Source: Fusobacteria bacterium ZRK30
GTDB taxonomy: Bacteria; Fusobacteriota; Fusobacteriia; Fusobacteriales; Fusobacteriaceae
Direction of reading: 5' to 3'
NCBI GenBank assembly: GCA_024628785.1
Contig: CP102404.1
Span: 980,674-1,044,673 of the forward strand
Length of the DNA stretch: 64,000 bases
Shown piece by piece: positions 1-8,655 of the stretch. Numbering within the stretch: the first letter of the stretch is position 1; each line of letters begins with the position of its first letter. The position numbers and the translations under genes were made by a program. The notes beneath the pieces are model-generated. The model saw nothing but the letters and a program-made list of their open reading frames with translations. It made no database searches and was not told where the DNA came from.

Positions 1-671
1 ATATCATCTTCAGTTTTATACATGTCGTCACCAAATTTTGGCAATTGACCAGTCCCTTCACATATTTCAGGTTTTACTAAAACCGGTGTAAGGTGCTCTG
101 TATATCCATGCTCTGTAGTATGTAGATCTAACATGAAGTTTATTAGTGCTCTTTCTAATCTAGCTCCTGCTCCTCTATATAGAGTGAATCTAGATCCTCC
201 TAATTTTACTCCTCTTTCGAAATCTAATATATCTAAGTCTTCTCCTAATTCCCAATGAGGTTTAACATCGAAATCAAACTTTGAAGGCTCTCCCCAAGTT
301 CTAACTAAGATATTATCAGTATCGTCATTTCCAACTGGTGTAGACTCATGATATACATTTGGAATAGTCATTTGGAAATATTTGATCTCCCCTTCGATTA
401 CAGATAATTTCTTATCTATTGCTTTGATACTAGAACTTACAGATCCCATCTCTTCAATAATATGAGATGCGTCTTCTCCAGCTCTCTTTAACTTTCCTAC
501 CTCTTGTGAAGCGTTATTTCTTTTAAACTTTAAAGTTTCTACCTCTGATAATAACTCTCTTCTTTCCTCATCTAACTGCTCAAATCTATCTAAATCTATC
601 TTGGCATTTCTATTTTCTAAAATTCCTTTTAAAAATTCAATGTTATTTCTGATATACTTTAAATCTAACAT
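1..671 (-). CDS. serS: Seryl-tRNA synthetase, 5' part (runs off left edge)
   Basis: Charges tRNA-Ser with serine in the cytoplasm. About 223 N-terminal codons are visible and the reading frame is open to the window edge. The translation begins MLDLKYIRNN and contains the long antiparallel coiled-coil tRNA-binding arm (about residues 25-105, rich in E, K and R), followed by the conserved stretch around PNVYHESTPVG and the start of the class II catalytic domain (residues around RFTLYRGAGARLERALINFM). The ATG at 671 has GGAGGGG a few bases upstream. A DUF2344 gene lies 35 bp upstream on the same strand, so the two may be cotranscribed. Only the missing C-terminal motifs limit certainty. Confidence 0.95.
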   Translation of the reverse strand, partial: MLDLKYIRNNIEFLKGILENRNAKIDLDRFEQLDEERRELLSEVETLKFKRNNASQEVGKLKRAGEDASHIIEEMGSVSSSIKAIDKKLSVIEGEIKYFQMTIPNVYHESTPVGNDDTDNILVRTWGEPSKFDFDVKPHWELGEDLDILDFERGVKLGGSRFTLYRGAGARLERALINFMLDLHTTEHGYTEHLTPVLVKPEICEGTGQLPKFGDDMYKTEDD

Positions 672-705
672 GCTTACCCCTCCATATTTTATTTTATATT
701 TTATT

Positions 706-1299
706 TTAATTACTTTTTTTATATCCCATTCTTGTAACTTTCAGACCTTTAGTATCTATCTCAGCCAATGTAAATAAACCTTTGGGAGAAATATTATATA
801 ACTCTAAAAAGATCTTATTGGCAATCCTTTTAAAATCTGCTATTTTTTCTTTTAAGTTTCTTTCTTGGGTTTTTCCTCTTTTTTCCCTTATTTCTATGAT
901 TTCATCACTGTTTAATAGATTTTCTAAAGCATCTATATCCGCTGTACATCCCTCTACCTCATAGATCAAAATATCAAAATCATTGGCTATCCCCGATTTC
1001 TTTGGGACATCGTAGATCTTATGAAATTTAAACCCTTCAGGTGAGTTGGAATTTAGAAGTTCTACCATCTCCTCATTGGACAGTTCGGAGATTATCTCAG
1101 CATCCATTAATTCATTGTATGCTTCATCTCCTAATGACACAGGATTTCCAAAGGACAATTTTGGTCTTGGGTGAAACCCTTCTGAATGTTTTATAGTTAT
1201 ACCAGTTTTCTTAAAGAGTCTCTCTAAAAATCTTATAGTATCTAAATGAGAGATGTATTTCATATCTCCGATTCTATCAAAGACTATTCTTTTCTTCAT
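706..1299 (-). CDS. DUF2344 / TIGR03936 family protein
   Basis: The 197-residue protein carries the family signature near its start (DRIGDMKYISHLD, then HSEGFHPRPKLSFG and PVSLGDEAYNE). In many bacteria this domain is a partner of, or fused to, a radical-SAM protein; no radical-SAM gene is visible here, so the molecular role remains unknown. The ATG at 1299 was chosen over upstream ATGs because AGGAG sits exactly six bases before it, whereas the ATG at 1305 directly abuts that AGGAG. It precedes serS on the same strand and may share a transcript with it. Confidence 0.8.
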   Translation of the reverse strand: MKKRIVFDRIGDMKYISHLDTIRFLERLFKKTGITIKHSEGFHPRPKLSFGNPVSLGDEAYNELMDAEIISELSNEEMVELLNSNSPEGFKFHKIYDVPKKSGIANDFDILIYEVEGCTADIDALENLLNSDEIIEIREKRGKTQERNLKEKIADFKRIANKIFLELYNISPKGLFTLAEIDTKGLKVTRMGYKKSN

Positions 1300-1495
1300 G
1301 TTCATCTCCTCTTTATCGCTTATTATATCTGACAATTCTAACATAAACCATTAAAAAATTCAATCAAAAGAAATACAGAACCACTTATACAGGTGTTATT
1401 TTTATAACCTCTGATATTTATTATTATTATTTAAAATTAAAATGACCATATCAAAATTAATTTTACCTCACTTAATTTAGATATTAAAACAGTCC

Positions 1496-1544
1496 AAAAA
1501 ATTTAAAGTCCATCGAAAAAACTATCTGTCTTTTCAATGGACTT
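1496..1544 (-). terminator. Intrinsic terminator of the TauE/SafE gene
   Basis: An inverted repeat (AAGTCCAT at 1506-1513 with ATGGACTT at 1537-1544, extended by GAAAA/TTTTC after one mismatch) lies 80 bp past the stop codon of the exporter gene. On the minus strand it is followed by AAA and then a run of six T. Confidence 0.6.
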
Positions 1545-1625
1545 AATTTATCTCTATAAAGGTTTTAAATATAATACCTTTGTAGAAAATTTTAACCTAG
1601 CCTACATCTATCAAGGAATATTTAA

Positions 1626-2510
1626 TTAAACATTAACAGGTTCTTGATTTTCAGGTGAAAAAGAATCTTTTAATAAATTAACCGAAGTATAAAGGATAAC
1701 TCCCATAATAACCCAAGTTAAAATATTTATAGGTAGTGATTTAACTAGATAAGCTGCCACAACAACTCCAACCGACCCAAATATTGTACTCCATAGAGTA
1801 ACACTTCTATGATAAGCTCCTTCACGGATAAACTTTGCACTTGCTGCCGGCATTAAATATGCACATGATCCCATCATAATAGGGAAAGCAACTAATGGAC
1901 TTAGTCCAAGGGCATATACCAGTGCCATACAAGGGGCATAAAGTCCTATTCCAAGAGTCATAAGCGCTCCTAATATAAAATTCCCTATAATTGCTATAAT
2001 TAATTTAATACCAGAAAGACCAACTGCATCTCCACCAGATGAAAGTATTCCTAATTTACCGGCTAACATTATTATTACCACAACTATTAAAGCTATCCCC
2101 ATATAAAGTTGAACCTTTTTCTCGTTCAATTTGGCCACATATCCTGCACCTAAAAGAGCCCCTAAAGTTGCAGCTACAAGCATAGATATCAACGTAACCA
2201 GATCCACCTTTACATCTTTGATAAAAATAAGAGCTTCAATAACAATAGGAATAGTCATAGCAGTGTTTAAAGTTCCAGGAATAATCCTGTCATTTACCAA
2301 CTTAAACTGTTTAAATATAGCAGTCATAGGTGCAAATCCACCTATTCCAAGGGTGTCGAAAAAACAAATTATAAATCCAATACCACTTAAAGCTACCTTA
2401 TTTTCCTTTTCTAACTTATTCTTTCTCTTAACCTCTCTATAATCTTTAAAAAAAACTGCAAGATACCATAATCCCATACAAAATAAAATTCCTAATAACG
2501 CTCCAACCAT
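1626..2510 (-). CDS. TauE/SafE (TSUP) family anion exporter
   Basis: A predicted inner-membrane protein of 294 residues with about eight hydrophobic segments in two related halves. The family's glycine-rich patches are present (IICFFDTLGIGGFAPMTAI near residue 45 and LGIGLYAPCMALVYALGL near residue 195). TSUP proteins move sulfite, sulfoacetate or other organic anions; the substrate cannot be told from sequence. An ATG 45 bp further upstream is in frame, but the ATG at 2510 has a perfect AGGAGG five bases before it and starts a clean transmembrane helix. The gene is monocistronic, diverging from the glycosyltransferase gene to its right. Confidence 0.85.
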   Translation of the reverse strand: MVGALLGILFCMGLWYLAVFFKDYREVKRKNKLEKENKVALSGIGFIICFFDTLGIGGFAPMTAIFKQFKLVNDRIIPGTLNTAMTIPIVIEALIFIKDVKVDLVTLISMLVAATLGALLGAGYVAKLNEKKVQLYMGIALIVVVIIMLAGKLGILSSGGDAVGLSGIKLIIAIIGNFILGALMTLGIGLYAPCMALVYALGLSPLVAFPIMMGSCAYLMPAASAKFIREGAYHRSVTLWSTIFGSVGVVVAAYLVKSLPINILTWVIMGVILYTSVNLLKDSFSPENQEPVNV

Positions 2511-2731
2511 CTTTCCTCCTTCTACAAAAAACAATACATGTGAAAATAATACCATAGTTTGAAGATTTTTACCAATTTTTTGTTACGGATACAAAACATT
2601 AAACCCAATTATGATACATTAAGTTTTAATTAAAAAAAATATATAATGTTTATTACGACTAATAAAATAATTAAAAAAAACTTAAAAAGATCAAAAATTA
2701 AACACTTAAATACGGAAAAAATTGAAAAATA

Positions 2732-2760
2732 TTGTAAAAATTGTCTATTTTAGTTAAAAT
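2732..2760 (+). promoter_or_regulatory. Predicted sigma-70 promoter of the glycosyltransferase gene
   Basis: TTGTAA (2732-2737), a 17-base spacer and TAAAAT (2755-2760) stand 37 bp before the start codon of the glycosyltransferase gene, in a very AT-rich intergenic region. Confidence 0.45.
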
Positions 2761-2796
2761 ATAATGAAAGCTTTTAATTACCTAGGAGGGAATTTA

Positions 2797-4008
2797 ATGA
2801 AAATTCTTCATATTATATCTCAGAAACCAAGCGATACCGGAAGTGGAATCTATTTAAAAAATCTAATAAAAGAATTTGCCGATTTAAACCACTCTCAATG
2901 TTTAGTTTATGGCAGTGAATTTCAAGGAGAAGTAAAGGATATAGATATTTTTTCCACCTACGAAGTTATTTTTAATACATCCGAACTCCCCTTTCCAATT
3001 GTCGGTATGAGTGACATCATGCCCTATAAAAGTACCGTGTACAAAGAGATGGATAGTTCCATGATAAACCTTTATGAAGATGCTTTTAAAAAACAAATTT
3101 TAAAAGCTGTGAAGGAGTTTAACCCAGACTATATCCTCTGCCATCATTTATATTTTTTGACTGCCTTAGTAAGAGAATGGGTCAAAGATATTAAGGTAAT
3201 TGGATTTTGTCATGGAAGCGACCTCAGACAGATGAATACACACAGCTTAAAAAATAGTTTCATCCAGGAAAAAATTAAAAATTTAGATAAAATCATAGCC
3301 CTTCACGAAGTTCAAAAAAAAGAAATTCAAAAGATCTATGATGTAGAGCCCTATAAAGTTACTTCCCTTGGAATAGGGTTTAATAATAAAGTTTTTCATT
3401 TGATCGATACAGAAAAAAACAATGAAATAATCGATATAATCTTTACCGGTAAGATCTCATATGCAAAGGGGGTTCGGTATCTAATAGAGGCCTTTTCTTC
3501 CATTAAAACAGATAAACAAATAAGACTTAACCTGATTGGTATGGGGCATGGAAAGGAATATGAAGAGATTCTAACCCATAGTAAAAATAGTAAGAATGAG
3601 ATAAAGTTTTGGGGTATGGTTGAGCAGATTAAATTAAAAAAGATCTATAATAAAGGGCACATTTTTATCCTCCCATCCCTATACGAGGGCTTACCCTTAG
3701 TTTTAGTAGAAGCTATGGCCTGTGGACTGAGAGTCATCTCTTCTGATCTTCCCGGGATAAAGCCCTGGTTTGGAGATGCGATCAATGATTCAAATATGAT
3801 CACATACATAGATATTCCAGAAAGAGTCTCCCAGGATCAATTAAAAGAACAAAATGAAGAGATCTATATAAAAAATATAAAGAGTGCTCTTTTAAACTCT
3901 TTAGATACTCTCCATCATACGAATCATGATATTTCTTTAAATAGATTCACTTGGAAAAATTTAACTTCTCAATTAGAAGATATTTTAAAAGATATTAAAA
4001 ATCAGTAA
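2797..4008 (+). CDS. Glycosyltransferase family 4 (GT-B) protein
   Basis: A 403-residue cytoplasmic or peripheral GT-B glycosyltransferase. The N-terminal Rossmann half begins MKILHIISQKPSDTGSG (acceptor side, glycine-rich loop), and the C-terminal donor-binding half carries IFTGKISYAKGVRYLIEAF and the E-x7-E motif in YEGLPLVLVEAMACG (about residues 304-318). It probably transfers a nucleotide sugar onto a surface glycan or lipid; donor and acceptor are unknown. The ATG at 2797 was chosen because CTAGGAGGG precedes it at proper spacing; an in-frame ATG 33 bp upstream has no such site. It is followed 26 bp later by an uncharacterised zinc-ribbon-like gene in the same direction. Confidence 0.88.
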   Translation: MKILHIISQKPSDTGSGIYLKNLIKEFADLNHSQCLVYGSEFQGEVKDIDIFSTYEVIFNTSELPFPIVGMSDIMPYKSTVYKEMDSSMINLYEDAFKKQILKAVKEFNPDYILCHHLYFLTALVREWVKDIKVIGFCHGSDLRQMNTHSLKNSFIQEKIKNLDKIIALHEVQKKEIQKIYDVEPYKVTSLGIGFNNKVFHLIDTEKNNEIIDIIFTGKISYAKGVRYLIEAFSSIKTDKQIRLNLIGMGHGKEYEEILTHSKNSKNEIKFWGMVEQIKLKKIYNKGHIFILPSLYEGLPLVLVEAMACGLRVISSDLPGIKPWFGDAINDSNMITYIDIPERVSQDQLKEQNEEIYIKNIKSALLNSLDTLHHTNHDISLNRFTWKNLTSQLEDILKDIKNQ

Positions 4009-4034
4009 AAAAATTTTAAAAATGGAGGAACCAT

Positions 4035-4853
4035 ATGAATTTTAAATGTAAATGCGGGGCTAAATACAGGACTAAAACGCCTGAATTTACAGGGGATATA
4101 GAGGCTACAATCTACACCGACGGGGTAGTAGAAGGAGCTATGACTCCTAGAATGATAGATGTTTTTATATGTGATACCTGTAAAAAAATCAAATTTGTCA
4201 GTGAATGTGAAGAAATCCAAGAGAAGGCCGCCACTCTTCTCCTAGAACCCACAACTGAGAAATACTTAGAAATTTTAAAAGATGAAAAATTTAAAACTCT
4301 GAATATCCGGATAAAAACCTGGCAGAGAGCCAACGATAAATATAGGGAGATCGATTCCTTAGATGACCTCAAAGTAAAGGTAGAACTTTTAAAGGCTACC
4401 ATTTCACAAATTCCTTCTATAACACACTTTAACGAATATATTGCTAAGATGGTCCAAAAAAAGGAAACTCTTTCTGAAAATGTATCCATAGCTGTAGTGG
4501 AAGAAAAAATTAATGAATTGATCCAAAAAAGAGAGGAAGTCTATGGCAGACTGAAGGAAAAAAACCACCTAAATAATATCACAGCTCAAATTAAAGAGAT
4601 GGAAGAAGTAGGAGAAGCAGAAGTAGTTTATAGTACTCAAGAAAAAGAAAACATGAAAATCCTTTTAGATATCTTAGGAGAAAGCAGTGCCGAAAAGATT
4701 TTAAAGGCAGAGCTTCATAGAAATCTAGGAGAATTTGAAAATTCTATAGCTATAGCCGATGAAATAACTGCAAAACAATATGAGAAAATCAGAGATCTTA
4801 TAAAAAATTTAAGTGAAAGACATCTAAAAAAACCAGCTAGACTCAATTCTTGA
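4035..4853 (+). CDS. Uncharacterised protein with N-terminal cysteine (zinc-ribbon-like) module and coiled coil
   Basis: I do not recognise this 272-residue protein. Its first 55 residues have four cysteines in two pairs (C-x-C at residues 5-7 and CDTC near residue 46-49), which looks like a metal-binding ribbon. The middle and end are charged and helical, with probable coiled coil around residues 120-200. There is no signal peptide or membrane segment, so it is likely cytoplasmic. GGAGG lies seven bases before the ATG. It follows the glycosyltransferase with a 26-bp gap and is closed by a strong terminator, so the two form a probable operon. Confidence 0.7.
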   Translation: MNFKCKCGAKYRTKTPEFTGDIEATIYTDGVVEGAMTPRMIDVFICDTCKKIKFVSECEEIQEKAATLLLEPTTEKYLEILKDEKFKTLNIRIKTWQRANDKYREIDSLDDLKVKVELLKATISQIPSITHFNEYIAKMVQKKETLSENVSIAVVEEKINELIQKREEVYGRLKEKNHLNNITAQIKEMEEVGEAEVVYSTQEKENMKILLDILGESSAEKILKAELHRNLGEFENSIAIADEITAKQYEKIRDLIKNLSERHLKKPARLNS

Positions 4854-4860
4854 TTAAAGT

Positions 4861-4898
4861 AAAAAGAGACCTAAAGATTCGATTTTAGGTCTCTTTTA
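4861..4898. terminator. Bidirectional intrinsic terminator between convergent genes
   Basis: GAGACCTAAA and TTTAGGTCTC form a ten-base-pair stem with an A-rich left flank and T-rich right flank. It separates the convergent uncharacterised gene and pncB and can serve both. Confidence 0.85.
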
Positions 4899-4927
4899 TT
4901 AATTCAATTGATTTCTTATTTTAATTT

Positions 4928-6442
4928 TTATATTTCACCCTTAATTTGTTTAGATATTTTACTTATAAGCTTATACTTTAATCTTCTCAAATCATGGGAT
5001 AGATCCACCTTATATTTATGTGGATTTTCCAGTCTCTTTCTCTCAGTAGATATTTTATCTAATTCTGCCAGATAATAATCTCTTGAAATTTTTATATCTT
5101 TCAACTTTGAATATTCTTCAGTTATGTCACCATCTTTTACGTATATTTTAGTAAGTTTTTTATAGGTATAATCTCCCCCTGCCAAACTAACATTTTTAAA
5201 GTCATACTTTTCATCTCTGAGTTCCAGGGTTTCATTATTCATCAATAACTTCTTATCATTATCTCCATCAACTAAAGTTATTAAGTCTGCATAAGCTAAT
5301 CCCTTTTTATCATAGAGTCTGTAGACCTCTTTAAAACCAGGATTTGATATTTTGATAATATCCTCCGACAGTTTTATAACTGATTCACCGTCAACTTCTA
5401 CTATTTTATATACTCCTCCAAAACAAGGATTTGACTTACTTACAGCAATAGCATCTCCTACACCATAGGAGTTTACAGCTACATCCTGCTCCTTTAAAGC
5501 TCTTATTAAATTTTCATCCAATCCATTGGTTAGAACTATCTGAGCCTTATGAAGAGATGCCTCATCCAATAATTTTCTACATTTTTTAGACAGATATGCT
5601 AAATCTCCCGAGTCTATCCTTATACCATAAGTTCCCTGGTAGGAGTCATCTATCCCATTTTCTTTAAATGAATCTATGGCATTCTGTATTCCTATCTTCA
5701 AGGTATTATAGGTATCAATTAAGAGAATAAGGGGATTATTCCCACTTCTTCTATTTTTTATAAATTTATCAAAAGATTCTTTTTCTGCTTCCCTTCCGAC
5801 ACCAAAAGTCTGAATATATGAGTGTGCCATAGTTCCTACACTGGGGATCCCATACTTATATTCTGTAACTATATTGGAATGGGTTGTACATCCCCCAATA
5901 TAGGCCGCTTTATTCCCCTCTACAGCAGAACTAAATCCATGGGCTCTCCTGCTCCCAAATGACAGCACAGGGGTAGGGTGAGCAGCTCTGCTTACACGAG
6001 ATGCTTTTGTAGCTATGGCCATTTGCATATTCATTATATTTAAAATAGGGGTTTCTAAAATTTTGGCCTGAATTATAGGAGCTTTTATAGTTATAATAGG
6101 TTCATTGGGGTACGCTATCTCCCCGTCTCTCATAGCATATAGATCTCCTGTAAATTTTAACTTTACCAAATATTCCAATAATTCTTCCTCATGAATAAGG
6201 GGGGAAAAATATTTTCTTTTTTCCTCCTCACTTGTACTATTTAAAACCTCTATCAATTTAATTACTTCATGGATACCGGAAACTACAGCTAAGCCTCCAT
6301 CCTCTGTTTTACGAAAGTACATGTCAAAAACAGCTACCCTTTCCTCCATACCCTCCTTTAAAAAAACATCACTTTCTGTATATTGATACCTATCGGAGTT
6401 TATTACATTTGCAAATTCACTTAACAGTTGTCTATCCTTCAT
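4928..6442 (-). CDS. pncB: Nicotinate phosphoribosyltransferase
   Basis: Converts nicotinate and PRPP to nicotinate mononucleotide in the Preiss-Handler NAD salvage pathway. The 504-residue protein shows the expected N-terminal region (FDMYFRKTEDGGLAVVSGI), the catalytic-domain stretch FGSRRAHGFSSAVEGNKAAYIGG (about residues 163-185), GTMAHSYIQ and the phosphate-binding area around GIRIDSGDLAYLSK (about residue 275). Length agrees with the long bacterial form. A purine-rich AGAGGGGGAA site precedes the ATG. It appears monocistronic. Confidence 0.92.
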   Translation of the reverse strand: MKDRQLLSEFANVINSDRYQYTESDVFLKEGMEERVAVFDMYFRKTEDGGLAVVSGIHEVIKLIEVLNSTSEEEKRKYFSPLIHEEELLEYLVKLKFTGDLYAMRDGEIAYPNEPIITIKAPIIQAKILETPILNIMNMQMAIATKASRVSRAAHPTPVLSFGSRRAHGFSSAVEGNKAAYIGGCTTHSNIVTEYKYGIPSVGTMAHSYIQTFGVGREAEKESFDKFIKNRRSGNNPLILLIDTYNTLKIGIQNAIDSFKENGIDDSYQGTYGIRIDSGDLAYLSKKCRKLLDEASLHKAQIVLTNGLDENLIRALKEQDVAVNSYGVGDAIAVSKSNPCFGGVYKIVEVDGESVIKLSEDIIKISNPGFKEVYRLYDKKGLAYADLITLVDGDNDKKLLMNNETLELRDEKYDFKNVSLAGGDYTYKKLTKIYVKDGDITEEYSKLKDIKISRDYYLAELDKISTERKRLENPHKYKVDLSHDLRRLKYKLISKISKQIKGEI

Positions 6443-6536
6443 AGGTTCCCCCTCTTTTATTTAAAATCTTGATAATTTCTCTTTTAATCTATCTAATTTA
6501 TAGTTAGCTTTCTATTTTTAATTCTTATCTTTACTT

Positions 6537-7109
6537 TTAAAGCTTCCAGTTAAAATTTAAAAATGGCATTACCGGTAAAATACCATTACTGGCAAAGTTT
6601 AAAAATCCTATTTGGATACCATTTATCTTATCTGTAACATTTATAAGTCCCAATTGAAAAAATGTTTCCTTGGAATAGTTGATTACCCCAAATTCATAAC
6701 CTGAATTAGTTTTTGAATAGTTAAATATTCCTAGTTTTAATCCTGTAAACTCATTTGTAAGATTTCCCGCTCCTATTAAAAGCCCCTTACTATCCCCACC
6801 ATGGAGATTAATAAGCCCCAGACCGGTTCCTCTAAATTCAGTATTAACTTTATTAAATATTCCTGCTCCTAAAAATATTCCCCCCTGCAGACCTGTGAAT
6901 TCGTCTACATCACTGGCGAACATATTAAAATCAACCCCTGTAACTTTTTCTGTAGTTCCAAAAAATACAGGCACACGTAATCCTTTGACCTGTTCACCTT
7001 CACCTATATTCAAAGTAGGTGTTAATCCTAACTGAAAGTTTGTACTTTGACTAAAACTTGTCATAGTCACACCGATCATCAAACTTAAAAATAATATTAG
7101 TTTTTTCAT
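6537..7109 (-). CDS. Exported protein with LA_2272-type surface repeats
   Basis: A 190-residue protein with a clear signal peptide (MKKLILFLSLMIGVTMTSFS). The mature part is made of short repeats with a G-hydrophobic-N pattern (for example LGIFNYSKTNSGYEFGVINY and FQLGLINVTDKINGIQIGFLN), as in LA_2272 family surface-repeat proteins of spirochaetes, fusobacteria and others. Function is unknown; a surface or outer-membrane location is inferred. It follows another exported protein with an 8-bp gap, so the two are probably one operon. Confidence 0.75.
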   Translation of the reverse strand: MKKLILFLSLMIGVTMTSFSQSTNFQLGLTPTLNIGEGEQVKGLRVPVFFGTTEKVTGVDFNMFASDVDEFTGLQGGIFLGAGIFNKVNTEFRGTGLGLINLHGGDSKGLLIGAGNLTNEFTGLKLGIFNYSKTNSGYEFGVINYSKETFFQLGLINVTDKINGIQIGFLNFASNGILPVMPFLNFNWKL

Positions 7110-7117
7110 TTTTCCTC

Positions 7118-7795
7118 CTATAATTCTGTCTCAAAAAAGAATGTCACATTATTTGATCCACCATCTACCCCGTTAATAGTCCCAAATATTCCTGATCTAT
7201 GCGAAATTCCCATTCCAATATAGGTATCTTCCAAGTCATCTATCTTAGTAATATCTTTAGCATTGAAAGAAAGGGTAATGTCTATATAGTTTAAATAGTT
7301 AGAGTTCTTTTCATTATATTGATTGTATCTTTCTAAATTAGTAATATTACTTGTATAAGATAATCCTTCTGATACTCCCAATCTTGTACGGACATATTTA
7401 TCCCATGGAAATTCCGTCCAGTATATTTTTATACCAAAATTTATCTCATAGGTATTATCATTTGTGTAATAATCTGTTTCTTCACCGCTATAACTGTTAA
7501 AGTGGGTAATAAAACTACTCTGTAAAGTTATATTTATTGGAAAATCATAGGGTCTCTTGTATACATATCTTTCCACCTGTATCCCAGCAATCTTACCATC
7601 GTTGGGGTCTTTCTTTAAATCTTTAAAGGCCAGCAGATCTCCTAAATCTGACTGTGTAGCTATTCCATATAGAGGCCTGATTATATATTTGTTTCCATCT
7701 ACGTCAAACGCCTTTCTACTCTTTCCCTCTCCCTCTGTCTCTCCGTAAAGATTCAAAGAAAGGAGGGTTATTAAAGCAATAATTATTTTTTTCAT
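7118..7795 (-). CDS. Exported beta-barrel-like protein (possibly PagL/acyloxyacyl-hydrolase-like)
   Basis: A 225-residue protein with a signal peptide (MKKIIIALITLLSLNLYG) and alternating aromatic/polar strands ending in a C-terminal phenylalanine-rich strand (VTFFFETEL), typical of outer-membrane beta-barrels. The C-terminal patch GMGISHRSGIFGTINGVDGG recalls a conserved histidine-containing segment of proteins annotated as lipid A deacylase-like, but I cannot confirm enzymatic function. The ATG at 7795 was chosen because GGAGG lies 11 bases upstream and the signal peptide begins there; an in-frame ATG 33 bp upstream is unsupported. Operon with the surface-repeat gene downstream. Confidence 0.7.
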   Translation of the reverse strand: MKKIIIALITLLSLNLYGETEGEGKSRKAFDVDGNKYIIRPLYGIATQSDLGDLLAFKDLKKDPNDGKIAGIQVERYVYKRPYDFPINITLQSSFITHFNSYSGEETDYYTNDNTYEINFGIKIYWTEFPWDKYVRTRLGVSEGLSYTSNITNLERYNQYNEKNSNYLNYIDITLSFNAKDITKIDDLEDTYIGMGISHRSGIFGTINGVDGGSNNVTFFFETEL

Positions 7796-7903
7796 TATAC
7801 TTGTATCCTCCCTATTTAATAATGTCATGTGGAATTATTGTACCATAATTATTAAATTTATTTTTTAAGAAATTTATTTTTCTAGTAGTTTTTTAATAAA
7901 AAC

Positions 7904-8524
7904 TTATTTGATCATGGGCACAAACTTTACATAAGCTAAACCAGTTATTAAAAATGTATCCCCATCATTTCTCTCTATATAAAACAATTGTTGTCTGAAT
8001 CTACCTACAGGAATAATCATCCTCCCCCCTATTTTTAATTGTTTCATGAGGTTTTGTGGAATTTCTGCAGGTGCAGCCGATACTATTATAACATCATAGG
8101 GAGCCTTTTTTTCATACCCTTCAAAGCCATTTTTATTCAGCACTTCAATATTTTTATATCCTAAACGATTGAGCTTTTCTTTAGATTCCAGATAAAGATC
8201 AAAGTTCACCTCTAGAGTAATAACTTGCTTTGCAATTTTAGATATGAGTGCCGCTTCATATCCCGATCCTGCTCCTACCTCTAAAACTATGTCATTTTTT
8301 TCTATTTTTAATTTTTCCAGCATATAAGCTACGATATACGGCTGGGAAATTGTCTGTCCCGATCCAATAGGAAGAGGGTAATCATTGTATGCAAACTCAA
8401 TCTCTTCCTCTCTGACAAAAAGGTGCCTTTCAACCTCTAAAAATGCAGCTATTACTTCAGGAGCTTTTATTCCGCGATAAAGAAGCTGTTTTTCTACCAT
8501 AGATTTTCTCAGTTTTTCAAACAT
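7904..8524 (-). CDS. pcm: Protein-L-isoaspartate O-methyltransferase
   Basis: Repairs isoaspartyl residues in damaged proteins by SAM-dependent methylation in the cytoplasm. The 206-residue protein contains the substrate-binding segment LPIGSGQTISQPYIVAYMLE (about residues 51-70) and the SAM-binding motif I VLEVGAGSGYEAALI (about residues 80-94), with the usual C-terminal LIIPVGRF-like strand (here MIIPVGRFRQQ). GGAGGAAAG precedes the ATG. It seems monocistronic. Confidence 0.9.
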   Translation of the reverse strand: MFEKLRKSMVEKQLLYRGIKAPEVIAAFLEVERHLFVREEEIEFAYNDYPLPIGSGQTISQPYIVAYMLEKLKIEKNDIVLEVGAGSGYEAALISKIAKQVITLEVNFDLYLESKEKLNRLGYKNIEVLNKNGFEGYEKKAPYDVIIVSAAPAEIPQNLMKQLKIGGRMIIPVGRFRQQLFYIERNDGDTFLITGLAYVKFVPMIK

Positions 8525-8623
8525 CTTTCCTCCTTTAAAAATTTATCATTCTTTTAATTTAAATAATAGTAACTTTTACTAATTAAATTAATACAATATC
8601 TATTTTTAGTTAATTTATAAAGT

Positions 8624-8655
8624 AAAAAAAAGCTAAAACAACTTCTTCAGCTTTT
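8624..8655 (-). terminator. Intrinsic terminator of the diguanylate cyclase operon
   Basis: Immediately after the stop codon of the diguanylate cyclase, AAAAGCTGAAG pairs partly with the following TTTTAGCTTTT on the minus strand, with a run of eight T at its end. Confidence 0.6.
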